Assembly (NCBI RefSeq): GCF_030064675.1
Contig: NZ_CP116413.1
Coordinates: forward strand, 5,550,001 to 5,614,000
Source of the DNA: Crossiella sp. CA-258035
Lineage (GTDB): Bacteria; Actinomycetota; Actinomycetes; Mycobacteriales; Pseudonocardiaceae
DNA: 64,000 nt
Direction of reading: 5' to 3'
Shown: one piece after another, positions 7,913-16,293 of the stretch
How positions within the stretch are numbered: position 1 is the first letter of the stretch
Layout: each line of letters opens with the position of its first letter
Translations under genes and position numbers: made by a program
Notes under the pieces: model-generated
Seen by the model: the letters and a program-made list of their open reading frames with translations, nothing else
What the model was told of the DNA's origin: nothing
Database searches by the model: none

Positions 7913-8866
7913 GTGCCGGACTCCCTCGACGTGCCACCGCGCTGGCTGCTCGCCGCCCGGATCGGGCTGGTCGCGTTCCTGGCGCACATCCCGCTGATGT
8001 CCCTGGTGCGCCTGGAACTGACGCCGGTCGAACCGGGCCACACCGGGCAGGCGGCGGTGGCCACGCTGCTGTTCCTGCCGCCGGCCTGCGTGCTGCTCTA
8101 CGCCGCGACCGGCGGGCGGCGGCGCCGGCACGCCGGGCTGCTGCTCGGCTACGTCGCGCTGGTGGTGCTCGGCGCGACCGCGGTGATCGGGCTGGACTGG
8201 CTGACCTCCTACTACCTGCTGATCACCCTGGTGCTGGTGCTGCTCCGGCCGCCGTGGTCGCTGCTGGCCGCCGCGCTGCTGGCCGCGGCGCTGGTAGCGC
8301 TGCCGCTGGTCATGGGCCGCCCGGACCACGTGCTGTTCTTCGGTCTCGGCGGTCCGATGATCGGGCTCAGCGCGGCGGTGCTGATCTGGTTGCTGGTCGC
8401 GGTGGTGCGGCTGCGGGACAGCAGGGCGGAGCTGGCCGCCGAGGCGGTGCTGGCCGAGCGGGCCAGGGCAGGCGCGGAGATCACCGCGTCGCTGGGCGCG
8501 CCGCTGGCCCGGCTGGCCGAGGGCGCGGCCGCGGCCAGCCTGCTGGTCGGCGCGGACACCCCTGCCGCGGCGGTGCGCATCCGCGAGCTGGCCGGGGTGT
8601 CCCGGCAGTCGCTGGCCGGGGCCAGGCGGTTGGTCAGCCGCTACCGGCGCGGCCCGCTGCGCGCGGAGCTGGACACCGCGGTCGCGCTGCTGGCCGCGGC
8701 GGGCATCCCGGCCCGGCTGGCGCTGCCCGAGGGCCCGCTGCCCGAACCGGCGGAGGCGGAGCTGGTCCGGCTGCGCGCGGAACTGGCCGCGGTGCTGGCC
8801 GGGCCGCCGGTCGCGGAGTGCGTGATCACCGTGCGCGCCAACGGTTCGCTGGCGGTGACCGGATGA
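7913..8866 (+). CDS. degenerate membrane sensor histidine kinase (no phospho-acceptor His, no ATPase domain)
   Basis: Protein of 317 aa with about five to six hydrophobic helices in residues 10-165, then a coiled region (about 167-250) that sits where the DHp helices of NarL-group kinases belong. The usual RDLHD phospho-acceptor box is replaced by AEITASLGAPLARLAEGA, and the protein ends without the N, G1 and G2 boxes of a HATPase_c domain. It overlaps the intact kinase gene by ATGA and so is the first gene of a three-gene two-component operon. GTG 7913 follows TACCGT (7901-7906) by six bases, so the transcript is probably leaderless. It may be a signal-input pseudokinase partner of the downstream kinase. 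Confidence 0.75.
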   Translation: MPDSLDVPPRWLLAARIGLVAFLAHIPLMSLVRLELTPVEPGHTGQAAVATLLFLPPACVLLYAATGGRRRRHAGLLLGYVALVVLGATAVIGLDWLTSYYLLITLVLVLLRPPWSLLAAALLAAALVALPLVMGRPDHVLFFGLGGPMIGLSAAVLIWLLVAVVRLRDSRAELAAEAVLAERARAGAEITASLGAPLARLAEGAAAASLLVGADTPAAAVRIRELAGVSRQSLAGARRLVSRYRRGPLRAELDTAVALLAAAGIPARLALPEGPLPEPAEAELVRLRAELAAVLAGPPVAECVITVRANGSLAVTG

Positions 8867-9954
8867 TCCCGGTCCGCTACCTGCGGGTGCTGGTGATCGC
8901 GGTGCACGTCATCCTGCTCTCCATCGGACCGCTGTTCGTCACCTTCGGCGCCCGGCACGAACCGCCGCAGGGCGCGGGCACCGGCCTGCTCTTCGGCGCG
9001 GCGATCCTGGCCCTGCAACTGCGGCACAGCCTGGCCGTGATGCGCGGGGAGACGCCCAAGCACGGGAAGTGGACCTTCGCGCTGCTGGTGGCGCTGGTCG
9101 CGGTGCCGCAGCTGTGGTTCACCTGGACCTGGGGGCTCAACGTGAACCAGGCGGTGGCCGCCTCCGCGCTGATGGTGCTGCGCAGGCGGGCCGCGCTGGC
9201 CTGGTTCGCGCTCGTGGTGCTGGGCGGGCTCGGCTGGTGGGTCTACTACGCGCTCAGCGCCGGCAAGCCGCTGGCGCTGTTCCAGTCGGTGCAGGGGGTG
9301 GCCACCGCGGTCGGCTTCTCGCTCACCCTCTACGGCGGCGCCAGGGTGGTGCGGATCATGGACGAGCTGGCCGCCAACCGCCGCGAGCTGGCCGAGCTGG
9401 CGGTCAACCGGGAGCGGCTGCGCATCTCCCGCGACCTGCACGACCTGTTGGGGCAGAGCCTGTCCGCGTTCTCGCTCAAGGGCGACCTGGCGCTGCGCCT
9501 GCTCACCACCGACCCGCCGGCCGCGCGGGCCGAGGTGGCCGGGATGGCGGAGGTGGCCGGTTCCGCGTTGCGCAGCCTGCGCGAGATCAGCCGGGGCGAG
9601 CACACGCCGAGCTTCGCCGGGGAGCTGGCCGCGGCCGAGTCGCTGTTGCGCGCGGCGGACATCCGGCCGCGGATCGACGTGCTGGCACCGGCCGCGCACG
9701 AGGAGGTGCTGGCCTGGACCCTGCGCGAGGCGGTCACCAACCTGGTGCGGCACAGCCACGCCAGTACCGCGACCATCACCGTCCGCCCCGGCCGCCTTGA
9801 GGTGGTCAACGACGGCGCGGACTCCCCCGGCCCGGACGGCAACGGCCTCACCGGCCTGCGCCAGCGCGCCCGCGCCCATGGCGGACGGTTGCGCACGGAG
9901 TGCCGGGACGGCGAGTACCGGCTCGTGCTCGAACTACCCGTGGAGGCCCCGTGA
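8863..9954 (+). CDS. sensor histidine kinase, NarL-partner (HPK7) type
   Basis: Membrane kinase of 363 aa with about five to six helices in the first 160 residues. A HisKA_3 dimerisation domain follows with the phospho-acceptor box RISRDLHDLLGQSLSAFSLK, then a compact HATPase_c with the N-box LREAVTNLVRHSHAS and G-box GNGLTGLRQRARAHGG. The G1 box is shortened (NDGADSPGPDGNG), as is common in this group. The ATG overlaps the preceding pseudokinase stop and the GTG of the regulator overlaps its own stop, so the three genes are coupled. The layout resembles DesK-like sensors; the stimulus is unknown. Confidence 0.88.
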   Translation: MIPVRYLRVLVIAVHVILLSIGPLFVTFGARHEPPQGAGTGLLFGAAILALQLRHSLAVMRGETPKHGKWTFALLVALVAVPQLWFTWTWGLNVNQAVAASALMVLRRRAALAWFALVVLGGLGWWVYYALSAGKPLALFQSVQGVATAVGFSLTLYGGARVVRIMDELAANRRELAELAVNRERLRISRDLHDLLGQSLSAFSLKGDLALRLLTTDPPAARAEVAGMAEVAGSALRSLREISRGEHTPSFAGELAAAESLLRAADIRPRIDVLAPAAHEEVLAWTLREAVTNLVRHSHASTATITVRPGRLEVVNDGADSPGPDGNGLTGLRQRARAHGGRLRTECRDGEYRLVLELPVEAP

Positions 9955-10556
9955 TCCGCATCCTGATCGCCGAGGACATGCACCTGATCCGGGGCGCACT
10001 CACCGCGCTGCTGACCATGGAGGCCGACTTCACCGTGGTCGCCCAGCTGGACCGGGGAGACGGAATCCTCGCCGCGGCAAGGGAGTCGAGCCCGGACGTG
10101 GCGGTGCTGGACATCGACCTGCCCGGGATGGACGGCCTGAGCGCGGCTGAACTGCTGCACCGCGAGCTGCCGGAGTGCCGCACGCTGATCCTCACCGGCT
10201 TGAGCCAGCCGGGAAACCTGTTGCGTGCCTTGACCGCCGGGGTGCGCGGGTTCATCGTCAAGGACGCACCGGCCCAGCACCTGGCCGACGGGATCCGCCG
10301 GGTGCACCGGGGTGAGCGGGTGCTGGACCCGGACCTGGTGGCCGCCGCGCTGGAGACCGGGGCCAGCCCGCTGACCGCGCGCGAGACCGAGGTGCTGCGC
10401 ACCGCGGTCAGCGGCGACTCCACCGAGGAGATCGGCCGCACCCTGTCGCTGTCCCCGGCCACGGTGCGCAACTACCTGTCCAACGCGATCAGCAAGGTCG
10501 GCGCGCGCAACCGCATCGACGCCATCCGGATCGCCAGGGACGCGGGGTGGATCTGA
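9951..10556 (+). CDS. response regulator, NarL/LuxR family
   Basis: Protein of 201 aa. The receiver domain (about 1-118) has the acidic pocket AED, phospho-acceptor Asp in VAVLDIDLPGMDG and the conserved Lys in FIVKDAP. The C-terminal LuxR HTH (about 140-200) reads LTARETEVLRTAVSGDSTEEIGRTL then SLSPATVRNYLSNAISKVGARNR. GTG 9951 overlaps the kinase stop (GTGA). It is the presumed phosphorylation target of the kinase at 8863; DesR-like regulators of this type often act on adjacent transport or membrane genes, but none is obvious here. Confidence 0.92.
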   Translation: MIRILIAEDMHLIRGALTALLTMEADFTVVAQLDRGDGILAAARESSPDVAVLDIDLPGMDGLSAAELLHRELPECRTLILTGLSQPGNLLRALTAGVRGFIVKDAPAQHLADGIRRVHRGERVLDPDLVAAALETGASPLTARETEVLRTAVSGDSTEEIGRTLSLSPATVRNYLSNAISKVGARNRIDAIRIARDAGWI

Positions 10557-10571
10557 GCCGGGTGAACCGCC

Positions 10572-11717
10572 TCAGTCTTCGAGCCAGGTGCGCAGCGCCC
10601 ACCAGGTGTGCACTGTGGTGAGCACGTGTGAGCGCCCGGCCGGCGGGGCCTCGCTGAGGTCGAGGTCGGTCAGCTCGGCCAGCCGGTCCAGCCGGTAGCG
10701 CACGGTGTTGGCGTGGATGTGCAGGGCGGTGGCCGTGGCGGTCAGCCTGCGGCCGTGGTCGAGGTAGCACAACGCGGTCGCGGCGATCTCCTGGTGGAAG
10801 GTGCTGTGCGGGTCCAGCGGCCGCAGCAGCTCCTCGGCCAGGGTCCGCGCCAGCACCGGGTAGGCGGCCAGCGCGGTCTCCGCGGCCAGGTCGGTGAGCA
10901 GCCGCACGCCCCCGCCCCCGCTCGCGACCGCCAGCGCCTGCACGCACATCGGATAGACCTCGCGCAGCGCGGTCAGCGCGGTGGCGGGCGCGGCCACCAG
11001 CAGCGGTCCGTCGTCCGCCGGCCAGGACGGCGGCTGCTGGGCCAGCCCGGCCAGCCGTCCCTCGACCAGCCCGTAGACGCCGCCGAAGGCGAGCAGGCGC
11101 TGTTCCAATGCCCTGGCGCGGCTGGGATCGGTGACGTCGGAGACCACGCAGTGGTAGCGCTCGGCGGGCCGCAGCCCGGCCCTTTCCAGCTCGGCCGGGT
11201 CCGGGAAGTCGTTGTCCGGCACCAGCAACCGGCGCAGCACCTGGGTGTTCAGGTCGCGGGTGGTGCGGGAGAGCTGGAGCTCCGCGGTGTGGTAGCCGCT
11301 GATGATGTTGCGCTCCACCGCGCCGATGTAGTGGTCCAGGTCCACCACGAAGTCCAGGATGGTCGCGTCGTCGGCGCCGATGCCCCTGGCCAGCTCCACA
11401 CTGGCCCTGATCAGCTCGGTGCGACCGGCGTGCACCCCGCGCAGCAGGCCGCCGATGGACACGCCCTGCGCGGCACGGTCCGCGCCCAGCGCCTGCGCCG
11501 CGCTGAACTCCCCTTCCTCGTGCGGGTCGCCGCGCTCCAGGTGCGCGATGCCCTCGGCGAGCAGGGTGGCGATGTGCCGCCGGTTCTCCTCCTCCGGCAG
11601 CCGGGCCACCTCGGGGGAATGGGTGCGCGCGGCCGCGGTCACCCTGGCCACCACCTGGTCGTCGGCGGCGATCGTGGCCAGCGCCCGCAGCACCGCCTCG
11701 GCCATCCCAGTGGGCAC
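10572..11717 (-). CDS. PucR/CdaR-family transcriptional regulator
   Basis: Protein of 381 aa. The N-terminal two thirds is an all-helical/GGDEF-like sensory region (RsbRD-type start MAEAVLRALATIAADDQ, later HYIGAVERNIISGYHTAELQLSR). The C-terminus is the PucR helix-turn-helix: FHQEIAATALCYLDHGRRLTATATAL then HIHANTVRYRLDRLAELTDLDL. The start is GTG 11717 with GGAGGG five bases upstream. It is divergent from the FAD dehydrogenase gene, with two operator-like dyads in between, so local control of that enzyme is likely. PucR-type regulators usually answer to a substrate of the pathway they control. Confidence 0.88.
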   Translation of the reverse strand: MPTGMAEAVLRALATIAADDQVVARVTAAARTHSPEVARLPEEENRRHIATLLAEGIAHLERGDPHEEGEFSAAQALGADRAAQGVSIGGLLRGVHAGRTELIRASVELARGIGADDATILDFVVDLDHYIGAVERNIISGYHTAELQLSRTTRDLNTQVLRRLLVPDNDFPDPAELERAGLRPAERYHCVVSDVTDPSRARALEQRLLAFGGVYGLVEGRLAGLAQQPPSWPADDGPLLVAAPATALTALREVYPMCVQALAVASGGGGVRLLTDLAAETALAAYPVLARTLAEELLRPLDPHSTFHQEIAATALCYLDHGRRLTATATALHIHANTVRYRLDRLAELTDLDLSEAPPAGRSHVLTTVHTWWALRTWLED

Positions 11718-11733
11718 GGCACCCTCCGAAAGT

Positions 11734-11754
11734 CGTTGTGGCGAGCACACAACG
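11734..11754. promoter_or_regulatory. operator-like dyad upstream of PucR gene
   Basis: Perfect 7-bp inverted repeat CGTTGTG-N7-CACAACG, 17 bp upstream of the PucR start codon. The half-site resembles that of the dyad at 11797-11816, which suggests one protein binds both. The binding protein is inferred to be PucR itself. Confidence 0.5.
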
Positions 11755-11796
11755 GGATCTGCGGCGTTTGGCCGGACGACCCTACCTCCGGCCAGG

Positions 11797-11816
11797 CCAC
11801 AACTGGTTACCTGTGG
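11797..11816. promoter_or_regulatory. operator-like dyad upstream of FAD dehydrogenase gene
   Basis: Inverted repeat CCACA-N10-TGTGG, 50 bp upstream of the FAD dehydrogenase start. CCACAAC shares the CACAAC core with the dyad next to the PucR gene. A role as PucR operator is inference. Confidence 0.4.
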
Positions 11817-11866
11817 TCACGCGAGCGTAACAGCGCGCGTCGACACCCCCTTCGACGAGGAAAGGT

Positions 11867-13666
11867 GTGTTCAGCGTGCTCCCCTCCCCAGAGGACACCG
11901 GCGCCGGGTTCAGCAGGCGCACCCTGCTGACCGCGGGCAGCGCCCTGGCCGTCGGCACTCTCGGTGCGGGCCAAGCCAATGCCGTGGCCGGTCCCAGTGC
12001 GGACGCGGACGTGATCGTGGTCGGCGCGGGCCTGGCCGGACTGGTCGCGACCGCCGAGCTGGCCGCCGCGGGCAAGCGGGTCCTGTTGCTGGACCAGGAA
12101 CCCGAGGCGAGCCTGGGTGGTCAGGCGTTCTGGTCCCTCGGCGGGCTGTTCTTCGTCGACTCCCCCGAGCAGCGGCTGGCCGGGATCAAGGACTCCCTGG
12201 AGCTGGCCCGCAACGACTGGTTCACCACGGCAGGCTTCGACCGGGACGTGCACAACCCGCTCGGCGAGGACTACTGGGCCTCGAAATGGGCCGAGGCCTA
12301 CCTGGAGTTCGCCGCCGGGGAGAAGCGGAACTGGTTGTACGGCCTCGGCGTCCGGTGGGTGCCCATCGTCGGCTGGGCCGAGCGCGGCGGGATGCTGGCC
12401 GACGGGCCGGGCAACTCGGTGCCCCGCTTCCACCTGACCCTGGGCACCGGGCCGGGGGTGATGGAGCCGTTCGAGAAGCTGGTGCGCGACCAGCACGCCA
12501 AGGGCAAGGTCTACTTCCGCTTCCGCCACCAGGTCGACGCGCTGATCCGGGAGGGCGGCGCGGTCACCGGCGTGCGCGGCAGCGTGCTCCAGGCCAGCAC
12601 CGCCGCCCGCGGCACGCCCAGCTCCCGGGTCAAGGTCGGCGACTTCGAGCTGCGCGCGCCGATGGTCATCGTCACCTCCGGCGGCATCGGCGGCAACCAG
12701 GACCTGGTGCGGCGGCACTGGCCGAGCCGCCTGGGCAAGCCGCCGGTCCGCATGATCACCGGCGTGCCCGCGCACGTGGACGGCCGCATGCTGGGCATCA
12801 GCGAGCAGGCCGGCGCGCGGATCGTCAACCGCGACCGCATGTGGCACTACACCGAGGGCATGGCCAACCACACCCCGATCTGGCCGCAGCACGGGATCCG
12901 GGTGCTGGCCGCGCCGTCCTCGCTGTGGGTGGACGCCACCGGACAGCGCTTCCCGGCTCCCGGCATGCCCAGCTACGACACCCTCGGCACGCTGGAGCTG
13001 ATCAAGCGCTCCGGCCACGACTACTCCTGGTTCGTGCTGAACAAGCGGATCATCGACAAGGAGTTCGTGCTCTCCGGCTCCGAGCAGAACCCGGAGCTGA
13101 CCGCCAAGAACCTGGTCGCCTACCTGGCCAGCCGGTTGCTCAACAGCACCCCGCCGCCGGTGAAGGCGTTCATGGACAAGGGCGAGGACTTCGTCATCGC
13201 CACCGGGCTGCCCGAGCTGGTCGCCGGGATGAACCGGCTGACCGGGACCAACCTGATCAACCTGGACCGGCTGCGCAGGCAGATCACCCTGCGGGACCAG
13301 CAGGTGGACAACCCGTTCACCAAGGACAGCCAGATCATGGGCATCCGCAACTCGCTGGCCTACTCCGGCGACAGCCTGGCCCGCACCGCGCCGCTGCACA
13401 AGATCCTCGACCCCGCGGCGGGCCCGCTGATCGCGATCCGGATGAACATCCTCACCCGCAAGACCCTCGGCGGCCTGCAGACCGACCTCTCCGGCCGGGT
13501 GCTCGGCGCCAACGGCCAGCCCATCCCCGGCCTGTACGCCGCGGGCGAGGTCGCCGGGTTCGGCGGCGGCGGGGTGCACGGGTACCGGGCGCTGGAAGGC
13601 ACCTTCCTCGGCGGCTGCCTGTTCTCCGGCAGGCAGGCCGGGCGCGCCGCGGCCAGGGAGGGCTGA
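11867..13666 (+). CDS. Tat-exported FAD-binding dehydrogenase (fumarate reductase/ketosteroid dehydrogenase fold)
   Basis: Flavoprotein of 599 aa. A Tat signal (FSRRTLLTAG, twin arginine at residues 17-18, then a hydrophobic stretch ending ANAVAG) precedes the dinucleotide-binding motif DVIVVGAGLAGLVATAELA. Further FAD contacts are LLLDQEPEASLGGQAFWSLGG and the C-terminal GLYAAGEVAGFGGGGVHGYRALEGTFLGGC motif typical of the FAD_binding_2 family, here given in two halves around GFGGGG. The length and start match enzymes annotated as FAD-binding dehydrogenase or 3-oxosteroid 1-dehydrogenase-like. GTG 11867 has GAGGAAAGG just upstream. The substrate is unknown; divergence from a PucR sensor suggests an inducible catabolic role. 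Confidence 0.87.
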   Translation: MFSVLPSPEDTGAGFSRRTLLTAGSALAVGTLGAGQANAVAGPSADADVIVVGAGLAGLVATAELAAAGKRVLLLDQEPEASLGGQAFWSLGGLFFVDSPEQRLAGIKDSLELARNDWFTTAGFDRDVHNPLGEDYWASKWAEAYLEFAAGEKRNWLYGLGVRWVPIVGWAERGGMLADGPGNSVPRFHLTLGTGPGVMEPFEKLVRDQHAKGKVYFRFRHQVDALIREGGAVTGVRGSVLQASTAARGTPSSRVKVGDFELRAPMVIVTSGGIGGNQDLVRRHWPSRLGKPPVRMITGVPAHVDGRMLGISEQAGARIVNRDRMWHYTEGMANHTPIWPQHGIRVLAAPSSLWVDATGQRFPAPGMPSYDTLGTLELIKRSGHDYSWFVLNKRIIDKEFVLSGSEQNPELTAKNLVAYLASRLLNSTPPPVKAFMDKGEDFVIATGLPELVAGMNRLTGTNLINLDRLRRQITLRDQQVDNPFTKDSQIMGIRNSLAYSGDSLARTAPLHKILDPAAGPLIAIRMNILTRKTLGGLQTDLSGRVLGANGQPIPGLYAAGEVAGFGGGGVHGYRALEGTFLGGCLFSGRQAGRAAAREG

Positions 13667-13671
13667 GCCCC

Positions 13672-13710
13672 GGGCCGGGATGTCAGGAGAGCCGCCGGAC
13701 ATCCCGGCCC
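13672..13710. terminator. bidirectional terminator hairpin
   Basis: Perfect 13-bp stem GGGCCGGGATGTC / GACATCCCGGCCC with a 13-base loop, between the stop of the FAD dehydrogenase and the 3' end of the convergent operon at 13683-16086. Its right arm lies inside the last codons of the 144-aa gene. No U-tract follows. Confidence 0.75.
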
Positions 13711-14117
13711 CAGTCCACGATCTGCTCCCGCCCGTCGACCTCGCCCAGCACGAACAGCTCCTGCCCCAACGGGTTGCCGGCCATGGTGACCTCGATGCGG
13801 GAGCTGAAGTCGAGCTCGATCGCCGACCGGTACTCCAGCACCTCGACCCGCGCCCGGAGGATCGCGCGCTGCTCCTCGGTGAGCCCGGCGGCCAGCCGCG
13901 CCACCGCCTGCTCGCAGCCGGGCACGTTGAGCCGGTCCTGGAGCTTGGCCAGCGCGGCTCCGGTGAGCACCCGGCAGGCCGCCGCCGGATCGCCGGCGCC
14001 CACCGCGCGGAAGTACGCGTGCACGGTGGCCCCCAAGCCCTGGAGGTGGTGGTCGCAGCCGCGGAAGACCAGCACCACCGCGGTGAGCCCGACCAGCACC
14101 GCCAGTGCCCGCTTCAT
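13683..14117 (-). CDS. small membrane-anchored/secreted protein of unknown function
   Basis: Protein of 144 aa with an N-terminal signal or anchor (MKRALAVLVGLTAVVLVF), followed by a region with the pattern AYFRAVGAGDPAAACRVLTGAALAKL. This pattern is common in actinobacterial secreted proteins with a SnoaL/NTF2-like or Rv0361-like helical start. Two cysteines (in AACRVL and PGCEQAV) could form a disulfide. A beta-rich second half (EVLEYRSAIELDF ... FVLGEVDGREQIVDWG) closes it. It is the last gene of a three-gene operon, overlapping the preceding gene by 4 bp. I do not recognise a specific family. Confidence 0.75.
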   Translation of the reverse strand: MKRALAVLVGLTAVVLVFRGCDHHLQGLGATVHAYFRAVGAGDPAAACRVLTGAALAKLQDRLNVPGCEQAVARLAAGLTEEQRAILRARVEVLEYRSAIELDFSSRIEVTMAGNPLGQELFVLGEVDGREQIVDWGRDVRRLS

Positions 14118-14890
14118 GACTGGAGGGCGGCGAGGACGACCACCTCGGACTCGTCCTGGGCGAGGTAGCGCACCCGCGCCACCGCACCCGGCTGCACCTG
14201 CGCCACCAGGCCCGGCTCCAGCGCCTTCTCCTGGTCCAGGTCGAAGGTGCTGCCGTCGGGCCGGGTCACCCGCAGCCGCAGCGCGACCACCGCCCGGTCC
14301 CCGCGCAGCTCGCCGGTGGGCGCCATGCTCAGCACCACGGCCCGGCTTTCCACGCCCTGCTGGGAGATCAGCAGCTGCCGCGGCGTGATCAGGCCCTTGG
14401 CCAGGCGGATCTGGTCGAGCGCGTGCTGGAGCTCCTGCGGCGGCGCGTCGGTGGCCAGCGCCACCCGGCCGGTGCCGGGCAGGTAGCGCACCGGCAGCAG
14501 GCGTCCGGGCTGCACGGCGGCGATCTCGGTGAGGTCCACCAGCTGCTTGGCCTCGGCGCGGAAGGTGTTGCCCTGCAACGTGTCCACGTCCATGGTGATC
14601 AGCAGCTGGGGCTGGTCGTTGACGGCCAACCCGGTGCGGGACACCGAGACCACCGTGCCCATCCCGATCGGCGCGCCCTGGAAGGCGGCCGGGACCTTGC
14701 CGCCGAAGCCGGAGTTCTCCAGCAGCTTGGCGATCCGGAACAGCATGGGAGCGACGAAAAGCCCGCAGATCGGGCCGGCCAGGAAACCGTTGAGCCAGGG
14801 CACCGGGCCGGTGCCGGTGAGGCCGGTGTGCAGGTAGAGCGCGGTGACGACCAGGCAGACGAGGGTGACGAGCCAGGCGATGATCTTCAT
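14114..14890 (-). CDS. membrane protein with SHOCT-free soluble tail, unknown function
   Basis: Protein of 258 aa. Two hydrophobic helices sit at about residues 4-22 and 33-52 (IIAWLVTLVCLVVTALYL; GFLAGPICGLFVAPMLF). A long soluble part contains two similar beta modules: TGLAVNDQPQLLITMDVDT..VQPGRLLPVRYLPGTGRVALAT at about 85-150 and LRGDRAVVALRLRVTRPDG..VQPGAVARVRYLAQDESEVVVL at about 195-255. The internal repeat ends each time in a VQPG...VRYL motif, a pattern also seen in actinobacterial proteins annotated only as hypothetical. The ATG at 14888-14890 has AAGGA upstream. Its neighbour upstream is the PA2928-like protein, 17 bp away. Confidence 0.78.
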   Translation of the reverse strand: MKIIAWLVTLVCLVVTALYLHTGLTGTGPVPWLNGFLAGPICGLFVAPMLFRIAKLLENSGFGGKVPAAFQGAPIGMGTVVSVSRTGLAVNDQPQLLITMDVDTLQGNTFRAEAKQLVDLTEIAAVQPGRLLPVRYLPGTGRVALATDAPPQELQHALDQIRLAKGLITPRQLLISQQGVESRAVVLSMAPTGELRGDRAVVALRLRVTRPDGSTFDLDQEKALEPGLVAQVQPGAVARVRYLAQDESEVVVLAALQS

Positions 14891-14907
14891 GAGGATGTCC
14901 TTCCGGA

Positions 14908-16086
14908 TCAGGGGTTGCCGAAGAAGTCGAGGCGGCCGAACTCGGCCACGGTGATCCGGCCGTCGAGGCCGACCACGAACAGCCCTTCGCCGGTGTCGTG
15001 GTCGCCGGCGCGGACGTAGAGCAGGGTGCGGTGCTCGGGGCTGGTCAGCGCGCGGGCCTGGCCGGTGCCCACCGGCAGGGTCGCGGTGACCTGGCCGGTC
15101 TCCAGGGACACCACGCTCAGCGCGCGGTCCCTGGCGTTGACGTCCTTGTTGTGGTGCACCACCACAAATCCGGCTGACCCGCCCGCGGCGGCGTCGGGGC
15201 GGGGCCCGGTGGGGAAGCCCTCCGGCTCGGCCTCGCCGGGCGGCGGGGTGAGTGGCAGCTGGGCCTCGTGGAAGACGGTCTCGCCGACCGCTCCGGTGCG
15301 GCCGTCGGGGCTGCGGCGCACCAGGGTGCGGCCGGGCGCGGGCCCGCGAGCGCGCAACTGCACGGTCTCCCGGCCGGGCAGCAGGGCTTCGGTGGCCGAG
15401 GCGGTGGTGGCATTGGTGTTGGACCGCTGGGCGCTGAGCTTGCCCGCCCAGGCCGCGGCCACCTCCGGCGCGGCGGGGGTCGCGGTGGCGGCGTCCAGCG
15501 CGATGGTGCGCAGGCTGCCGTCGGCGTCCATGGCCACCAGCGCCCGGTGCCGCCGGTCGTAGCCGTAGGCGGACCGCGAGTGCACCGGCCGGGACAGCCC
15601 GGGGACCAGGCCGCCGCGAACCTCGATCTTGCCACTGCCAAGATCCAGGATCACCAGGCCCTCGTCCGTGCTGACGTAGGCCATCCGTTCCCCGGCGGCG
15701 AGCACCCGGACCGGCCAGCTCAGCCGGTCGGAGAGCTGCACGTCCCACAGCGCGCGTCCGGTGGCCAGCTCCACCGCGGCCAGCCGCGCCTGGAACATGT
15801 CCTGGGTGATCATCTGGACCATGCCCCGCTTGCCGGAACGCTGGTAGGGCACCAGGGCGACCTCTGCGCCGCCCACGGTGGCGAAACCCGCGCCCGGCTT
15901 CAAGGTCACGTCCGGCTCCGGGGAGACCAGGTAGGAGAAGCCGAAGACCATGAACAACACGAACGCCAACGGCGCGGCCGCCAGCAGCCACGGCAGCCGC
16001 AGCCGCAGCTGGCCGCGGGGCCTGCGGCGCACCTCGTAAGGGCCGGGCTCCGCCCACACGTAACCGGTCTGGCTGAGGTCCTTCAT
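14908..16086 (-). CDS. PA2928-family-like membrane-anchored beta-propeller-type protein
   Basis: Protein of 392 aa. A cytoplasmic basic segment (YEVRRRPRGQLRLR) is followed by one transmembrane helix (about 33-53, WLLAAAPLAFVLFMVFGFSYLV) and an extracytoplasmic region. That region has repeated strand motifs of quinoprotein/WD40 type: LAAVELATGRALWDVQLS, GLVILDLGSGKIEV, ALSVVSLETGQVTATLPVG, GLFVVGLDGRITV. I associate it with the poorly characterised PA2928 family. The ATG has GAGAGGAGC eight bases upstream. First gene of the operon that runs to 13683; the three products may form an envelope complex. Confidence 0.75.
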   Translation of the reverse strand: MKDLSQTGYVWAEPGPYEVRRRPRGQLRLRLPWLLAAAPLAFVLFMVFGFSYLVSPEPDVTLKPGAGFATVGGAEVALVPYQRSGKRGMVQMITQDMFQARLAAVELATGRALWDVQLSDRLSWPVRVLAAGERMAYVSTDEGLVILDLGSGKIEVRGGLVPGLSRPVHSRSAYGYDRRHRALVAMDADGSLRTIALDAATATPAAPEVAAAWAGKLSAQRSNTNATTASATEALLPGRETVQLRARGPAPGRTLVRRSPDGRTGAVGETVFHEAQLPLTPPPGEAEPEGFPTGPRPDAAAGGSAGFVVVHHNKDVNARDRALSVVSLETGQVTATLPVGTGQARALTSPEHRTLLYVRAGDHDTGEGLFVVGLDGRITVAEFGRLDFFGNP

Positions 16087-16293
16087 CGGACTGCTCCTCT
16101 CGACATGGGAGAAGCCTCTGGTGGGACCCGCGCCTACCGATCACAACTTCCGGCCCGGCGTTCACCCGACCGGGTAGGCATGATCAGCAGTTCAGGCGGT
16201 CCTGACCTGCTAGGACCGGGCGCGCGGGGCCGCACCCTGCCAGGTTTGCTCTCGTCGGCTCACCTGGAGTCCGGCGGCTGGGAAGGGGATTGC

